Shown here one piece after another: positions 60,708 to 64,000 of a stretch of 64,000 nucleotides of DNA. The position numbers were made by a program, and so were the translations under genes. The notes under the pieces are model-generated. The model was not told the DNA's origin. It was given only the letters and a program-made list of their open reading frames with translations, and ran no database searches. The first letter of the stretch is position 1, and every line of letters starts with the position of its first letter. Origin of the DNA: Streptomyces clavuligerus (GTDB lineage Bacteria; Actinomycetota; Actinomycetes; Streptomycetales; Streptomycetaceae); the NCBI RefSeq assembly GCF_005519465.1, contig NZ_CP027858.1:1178001-1242000 (forward strand), in the 5' to 3' direction.

Positions 60708-61286
60708 CTACGTCAGCAGGTCGGTCTTCCCCTTGGAGACGAGAGCCCCGTCGGTGAAGAGGAAATAGGCGTAGGCGAGGTACGAGCGGGCGGAGTCGCA
60801 CGTATAGGACTCCTCACGGCCCGCCTGCGAGGGGTACGCGGGGTACGCCTCCCGCTTCTTCGCACAGGACTTCCGGTCCACGACGGCCATGACCTGATCC
60901 ACCGTCATCCCTGTGGTGACCCGGTTGTACTTGGCCAGCGTCATGGACGGGGCGGCCGGGACGATGAGGCCGTCCTGGCCCTTGTGGGTGAGCCTGTCGT
61001 TCGTGAAGGTCAGATGGGCGTAGGCGTACCCGTCCCACCACCTCTTGGAGCTCCAGCACGTGGCGGTCTTCATCGCGGGCCCCGTCGGCCACCCCTCACA
61101 GGACTCCGCGCCGATGGCATTGATCACCTGCGCGCTCGTCATACCGAACTGCGCCGCGCCGAACTTCTCCGCCGTCATCGTCCCGGGAGGCGCCATGACC
61201 CCCGCCTGCCCGGCCGCGACCGCGCTCGGCGCCGCCATGACGATCGCCGCGGCGCACGCCGCCCCGATTCCCCAACGCCTGCCCAT
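60708..61286 (-). CDS. secreted beta-lactamase inhibitory protein (BLIP) family member
   Basis: 192 residues with a classic signal peptide (MGRRWGIG, then AACAAAIVMAAPSAVAAG, cleavage near residue 25). The mature protein is a tandem repeat of two about 75-residue units, as in BLIP of S. clavuligerus: unit 1 GVM...MTAEKFGAAQFGMTSAQVINAIGAESC, unit 2 SMTLAKYNRVTTGMTVDQVMAVVDRKSC. Each has its Cys pair (ESC...ATC and KSC...YTC), and AYPAYPSQAG and LFTDGAL match BLIP. The beta-lactamase-binding loop residues (Asp49 and Phe142 of BLIP) are not obvious, so inhibition is unproven. The ATG follows GCGGAG. Confidence 0.85.
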   Translation of the reverse strand: MGRRWGIGAACAAAIVMAAPSAVAAGQAGVMAPPGTMTAEKFGAAQFGMTSAQVINAIGAESCEGWPTGPAMKTATCWSSKRWWDGYAYAHLTFTNDRLTHKGQDGLIVPAAPSMTLAKYNRVTTGMTVDQVMAVVDRKSCAKKREAYPAYPSQAGREESYTCDSARSYLAYAYFLFTDGALVSKGKTDLLT

Positions 61287-61632
61287 ACCACTCCGCCTTT
61301 CCCCGAATGACCGGCGGTCGCCTCACCTCGGCCGACCGCCAAACCCGCCCGAGTATGGGAAGGCCGCCGACCGGAGGTCAAGGAGAACACTCGGTGATCG
61401 CCCCGGCGAAGAGCGCACGGAGAGCACCGCGGGAGGCGGACCCGCGCGCCCGGACACACGACCCGCACGGCCCGTAGCCCCCTTGGCGGTCGGTGACGGC
61501 CCGGGAGGCCACCTCCCCCGAGGTCCGGGGGCGTACGGGGCGCAAAGGGGCGTGCGGTGAAGCGGTAAACTGACGCGGCACAGCGACTCCCTCCCTCGAT
61601 CACTGTGCGTAACCGGAGAGGAGTTGATCGAG
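61287..61632. other. divergent intergenic region, nothing recognised
   Basis: 346 bases between the BLIP-like gene and the rRNA-methyltransferase-like gene. It presumably holds promoters for both directions. No RNA gene, repeat or clear operator was found. Confidence 0.4.
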
Positions 61633-62262
61633 GTGGCCGAGCAGGGCCGACAGCACTATTTCTCGGCAGATCCCGGGGTGGCCTCACGGCCCGGACAGGT
61701 CCGGGTGGAGCTGGAGGACGTGCAGCTCGATCTGCGGACGGACTCCGGCGTCTTCTCCCACTCCCGGCTCGACCCCGGCACCAAGGTGCTGCTGGAGAAC
61801 GCCCCGCTGCCGAGGAACCGCGGCGACATCCTCGATCTGGGCTGCGGCTACGGCCCCATCGCACTGACCTTCGCCACCCGGCGCAAGCGGCTGCGGGTGT
61901 GGGCCGTCGACGTGAACGAGCGCGCGCTCGGCCTGGTGCGGGAGAACGCGGAGACGGCGCGGCTCGGCAATGTGACGGCCTGCCTGCCGGACGAGGTGCC
62001 CGAGGACGTCCGTTTCGGAACGATCTACTCGAACCCGCCGATCCGCATCGGCAAGGCCGAGATGCACGCCATGCTGCTGCGCTGGCTCCCGCTGCTCCAG
62101 GACGGCGGCACCGCCTATCTGGTGGTGCAGAAGCACCTCGGCTCCGACTCCCTGGCGAAGTGGCTGGACGCGCAGGGCCTCCCGGCGGCCCGGCTGCTGT
62201 CCCACCGCGGTTACCGGCTGCTTGAGGTCCAGAAGTCATCCGACCGCTCCTCACAGGATTGA
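61633..62262 (+). CDS. RsmC-like class I SAM methyltransferase
   Basis: 209 residues. Motif I is DILDLGCGYGPIALTFA near residue 68, followed by VWAVDVNERAL and the catalytic SNPPIRIG near residue 136. This is the small RsmC/MTS type acting on guanine of 16S rRNA, though the RNA target is not proven. The start is taken as GTG 61633 (nine bases after GAGGAG); a TTG at 61624 lies directly on the Shine-Dalgarno. The stop overlaps or abuts the TrmH-like gene, so the two RNA-modification genes form an operon. Housekeeping in character. Confidence 0.85.
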   Translation: MAEQGRQHYFSADPGVASRPGQVRVELEDVQLDLRTDSGVFSHSRLDPGTKVLLENAPLPRNRGDILDLGCGYGPIALTFATRRKRLRVWAVDVNERALGLVRENAETARLGNVTACLPDEVPEDVRFGTIYSNPPIRIGKAEMHAMLLRWLPLLQDGGTAYLVVQKHLGSDSLAKWLDAQGLPAARLLSHRGYRLLEVQKSSDRSSQD

Positions 62263-62267
62263 GAGAC

Positions 62268-62807
62268 ATGCACCAGCTCAGGGGAACCGAACTCAAGCGA
62301 CTGCACCGGTCCTGGAAGCGGCAGAGCTCGGCGGAGGTCGCGCTGCTGCTGGAGAACGTCCAGTCGCCGTTCAACGTGGGCTCGATCGTGCGCACCGCCG
62401 CCGCGCTGGGCGTCGGACGGCTCTACCTCGCCGGGAACACCGCCTCCCCCCGCAACGCCAAGGCCCAGAAGATCTGCATGGGCACGGACCGTTATCTGGA
62501 CGTCCAGACCTTCGAGACCCTGCCCGAGGCGGTGGAGCGGGTCCGGGCCGACGGCTATCGGCTCGTGGGCCTCGAACTGGCCGACGAGGCCGTGCCGCTG
62601 CACGAGGCGGACCTCTCCGGGGCCACGTGCATCGCCGTCGGGAACGAGGACCACGGCATCTCGCCCCAGGCCCTGGGGATGTGCGACGCGGTGGCCTTCA
62701 TCCCGCAGCTCGGCCGGGTCGGTTCGCTGAACGTGGCCACCGCGCTCGCCGTCGCCTGCTACGAGGTCCGCCGCCAGGACTGGGCGGGGCTCCCGGCCGA
62801 CGCCTGA
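62268..62807 (+). CDS. TrmH/SpoU-family RNA 2'-O-methyltransferase
   Basis: 179-residue SPOUT methyltransferase. The three family motifs are present: NVGSIVRTAAALGV near residue 38, AVGNEDHGIS near 123, and IPQLGRVGSLNVATALAVACYE near 146, which form the knotted SAM site. Length and layout suit tRNA Gm18-type TrmH, but other SPOUT substrates are possible. The ATG at 62268 follows GAGAG; a TTG at 62259 overlaps the previous stop. Confidence 0.92.
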   Translation: MHQLRGTELKRLHRSWKRQSSAEVALLLENVQSPFNVGSIVRTAAALGVGRLYLAGNTASPRNAKAQKICMGTDRYLDVQTFETLPEAVERVRADGYRLVGLELADEAVPLHEADLSGATCIAVGNEDHGISPQALGMCDAVAFIPQLGRVGSLNVATALAVACYEVRRQDWAGLPADA

Positions 62808-63010
62808 GCCCGGCGCGGCCCGGCCTCCTCGGCGCGTGGGAACGTTCCCGCGCCTGAGGCCCCGCCCCGTCCGTCCCTTCCCCATCTCCTCGGGTCGTCC
62901 CCGTCGGTCCCGTCCGCCCCGCGCAGGAGTGGGCGCCCCGGACCGGGGTAGGCGAGCCCCGTCGTACGGCGGAACGCGTGCGGCGGGATCGACAACGGGG
63001 TGTGGAACGG

Positions 63011-63466
63011 ATGGATCATCGGACCGGACTGATCGACCGGCACGGCGGCGCACAGGGGTGGCACACCGTGCCCTGGGCCGCCGTCTGCTACGAGGGAGCG
63101 CCGTCGAGCATCGCCGACGCGCGCCGGTTCACCGGGGACTTCCTGCGGCGGACACGGGCCCGGCCGGGCGTGGCCGTGCCCGCGGACGCGGTGCGGACCG
63201 CGCAGCTCGTGGTGAGCGAACTGGTCACCAACGCCTGCAAGTACGCGCCCGGCCCCTGTCTGCTGGAGCTGGAGGTGAGCCGCGGGGTGCTGGAGATCAC
63301 CGTGCGGGACGCCAGTCCCGCGCTGCCGGTGGTCGGTGCCGCGGGCGGCCCCGAGCGGATCGGGCGGCACGGTCTGGAGATCGTGCTGGCGCTCAGCGAG
63401 AGTTTCGAGGCACGGCGCGAACCGGTGGGCAAGCGGGTCCTGGCGCGGCTCGCGCTGCGCGCCTGA
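63011..63466 (+). CDS. RsbW-like ATP-binding protein (HATPase_c_2)
   Basis: 151 residues of the GHKL anti-sigma-factor-type ATPase family. N-box is QLVVSELVTNACKYAPG near residue 77; the G1 box is replaced by VRDASPALP, and GRHGLEIVLALSESFEAR is the G2-type region. Stand-alone proteins like this are abundant in Streptomyces. Without a sigma factor or anti-anti-sigma gene nearby, the partner is unknown. The ATG at 63011 is chosen over a GTG at 62978 because the extra residues are not conserved in character. Confidence 0.85.
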   Translation: MDHRTGLIDRHGGAQGWHTVPWAAVCYEGAPSSIADARRFTGDFLRRTRARPGVAVPADAVRTAQLVVSELVTNACKYAPGPCLLELEVSRGVLEITVRDASPALPVVGAAGGPERIGRHGLEIVLALSESFEARREPVGKRVLARLALRA

Positions 63467-63511
63467 CACCGCCGGACGGCCGCCGGTCAGCCGCCGGTCA
63501 GCGGTGTCAGG
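63462..63511. terminator. convergent hairpin overlapping two stop codons
   Basis: CCTGACACCGC (63462-63472) pairs perfectly with GCGGTGTCAGG (63501-63511). The arms contain the ends of the plus-strand ATPase gene and of the minus-strand gene. Confidence 0.8.
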
Positions 63512-64000
63512 CTCCCTCCCCGCGTCTGACGGCCGCGCGGGCGATGTTGCGGGCCATCCCGCCGAAGACGACCGAGTGGAACGGGGCCACGCTCCACCAG
63601 TAGGCGTGCCCCAGCAGCCCCCGGGGGTGGAAGAGCGCGCGCTGCCGGTAGCGGGTGCGGCCCTCGGCGTCCCGGTCGGCGTACAGCTCCAGCCAGGCCA
63701 GGCCGGGCAGCCGCATCTCGGCGCGCAGCCGCAGCAGCCGGCCCGGTTCGATCTCCTCCACCCGCCAGAAGTCGAGCGAGTCGCCGACCCGCAGCCGCTG
63801 GGCGTCCCGCCGTCCGCGCCGCAGCCCGACCCCGCCCGCGAAGCGGTCCAGCCAGCCGCGCACGGCCCAGGCGAGCGGGAAGGAGTACCAGCCGTTGTCG
63901 CCGCCGATGCCCTCGATGACCCGCCAGAGCGCCTGCGGCGAGGCGTCGACGGGCAGTTCCCTGCGGTCGGTGTAGAGGCTGCCGCCCGCCCAGTCGGGGT
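63507..64000 (-). CDS. DUF2867 protein, probable C-terminal part of an SDR-type oxidoreductase, cut by window edge
   Basis: The frame is open to the window end. The visible 160 or so residues match DUF2867: LWRVIEGIGGDNGWYSFPLAWAVRGWLDRFAGG, RVGDSLDFWRVEEIEPGRLLRLRAEM, and FHPRGLLGHAYWWSVAPFH. In Streptomyces this domain usually follows a YbjT-like NAD(P)-binding domain, which would lie outside the window. Function unknown. Confidence 0.8.
   Translation of the reverse strand, partial: PDWAGGSLYTDRRELPVDASPQALWRVIEGIGGDNGWYSFPLAWAVRGWLDRFAGGVGLRRGRRDAQRLRVGDSLDFWRVEEIEPGRLLRLRAEMRLPGLAWLELYADRDAEGRTRYRQRALFHPRGLLGHAYWWSVAPFHSVVFGGMARNIARAAVRRGEGA

Noticed and set aside
61287..61632. tRNA or small RNA gene in the gap
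   Set aside because: No cloverleaf or T-loop (GTTCRA) pattern could be found on either strand.

Overview
The window is high-GC actinomycete DNA, almost certainly a Streptomyces chromosome. The grounds are GTG/TTG starts, ATGA/GTGA stop-start overlaps, AraC and AfsR/SARP regulators, an XRE/DUF397 pair, an in-frame TTA codon in a regulator and a BLIP-type secreted protein. Three blocks can be read.

Block 1 (1-47067) is a nonribosomal peptide locus. It begins after a truncated polyprenyl synthetase with its coupled partner gene (1-1585). An AraC regulator (1899-2936) precedes two SyrP-like Fe(II)/2-oxoglutarate hydroxylases, an MbtH protein and two overlapping NRPS genes. NRPS-1 is A-T-C-A-T (1819 aa). 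NRPS-2 is six C-A-T modules followed by a penicillin-binding-protein-type thioesterase (6842 aa). Then come an MFS exporter, a winged-helix repressor with a small membrane coiled-coil partner, an MMPL transporter, a DUF4097 lipoprotein, a type II thioesterase and NRPS-3, C-A-T-E-C (2009 aa). A SARP gene follows (45232-47067). NRPS-3 ends in a lone C domain and NRPS-1 starts with a lone A domain, so the likely order is NRPS-3, NRPS-1, NRPS-2, giving a nonapeptide. Specificity residues read by eye suggest residue 1 Val-like and epimerised, residue 2 Gln-like, and residues 3, 7 and 9 Asp/Asn-like; the last fits the two hydroxylases. Residues 4, 5, 6 and 8 share one unassigned specificity.

Block 2 (47111-60604) looks like a metal-regulated metallophore locus, cut by an accessory insert. 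An MFS exporter diverges from a coupled trio: SAM-methyltransferase-like, DUF364 heavy-metal-chelation-like and a PduX-like GHMP kinase. Further on, a minus-strand operon holds an SbnA-like PLP enzyme, a FecCD permease, an ABC ATPase and a metallophore-binding lipoprotein. Both transcription units are headed by near-identical palindromic sites (48683-48703 and 60583-60604) resembling the Streptomyces Zur box. A zinc-repressed small opine or diaminopropionate-type zincophore is therefore proposed. The insert (51690-55980) holds a tandemly duplicated gene pair with a DUF397 remnant, an XRE/DUF397 pair and a run of very small genes.

Block 3 (60646-64000) holds a secreted BLIP homologue, two methyltransferases (RsmC-like and TrmH-like), an RsbW-like ATPase and a truncated DUF2867 protein. 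No tRNA, rRNA, CRISPR array or insertion sequence was recognised.
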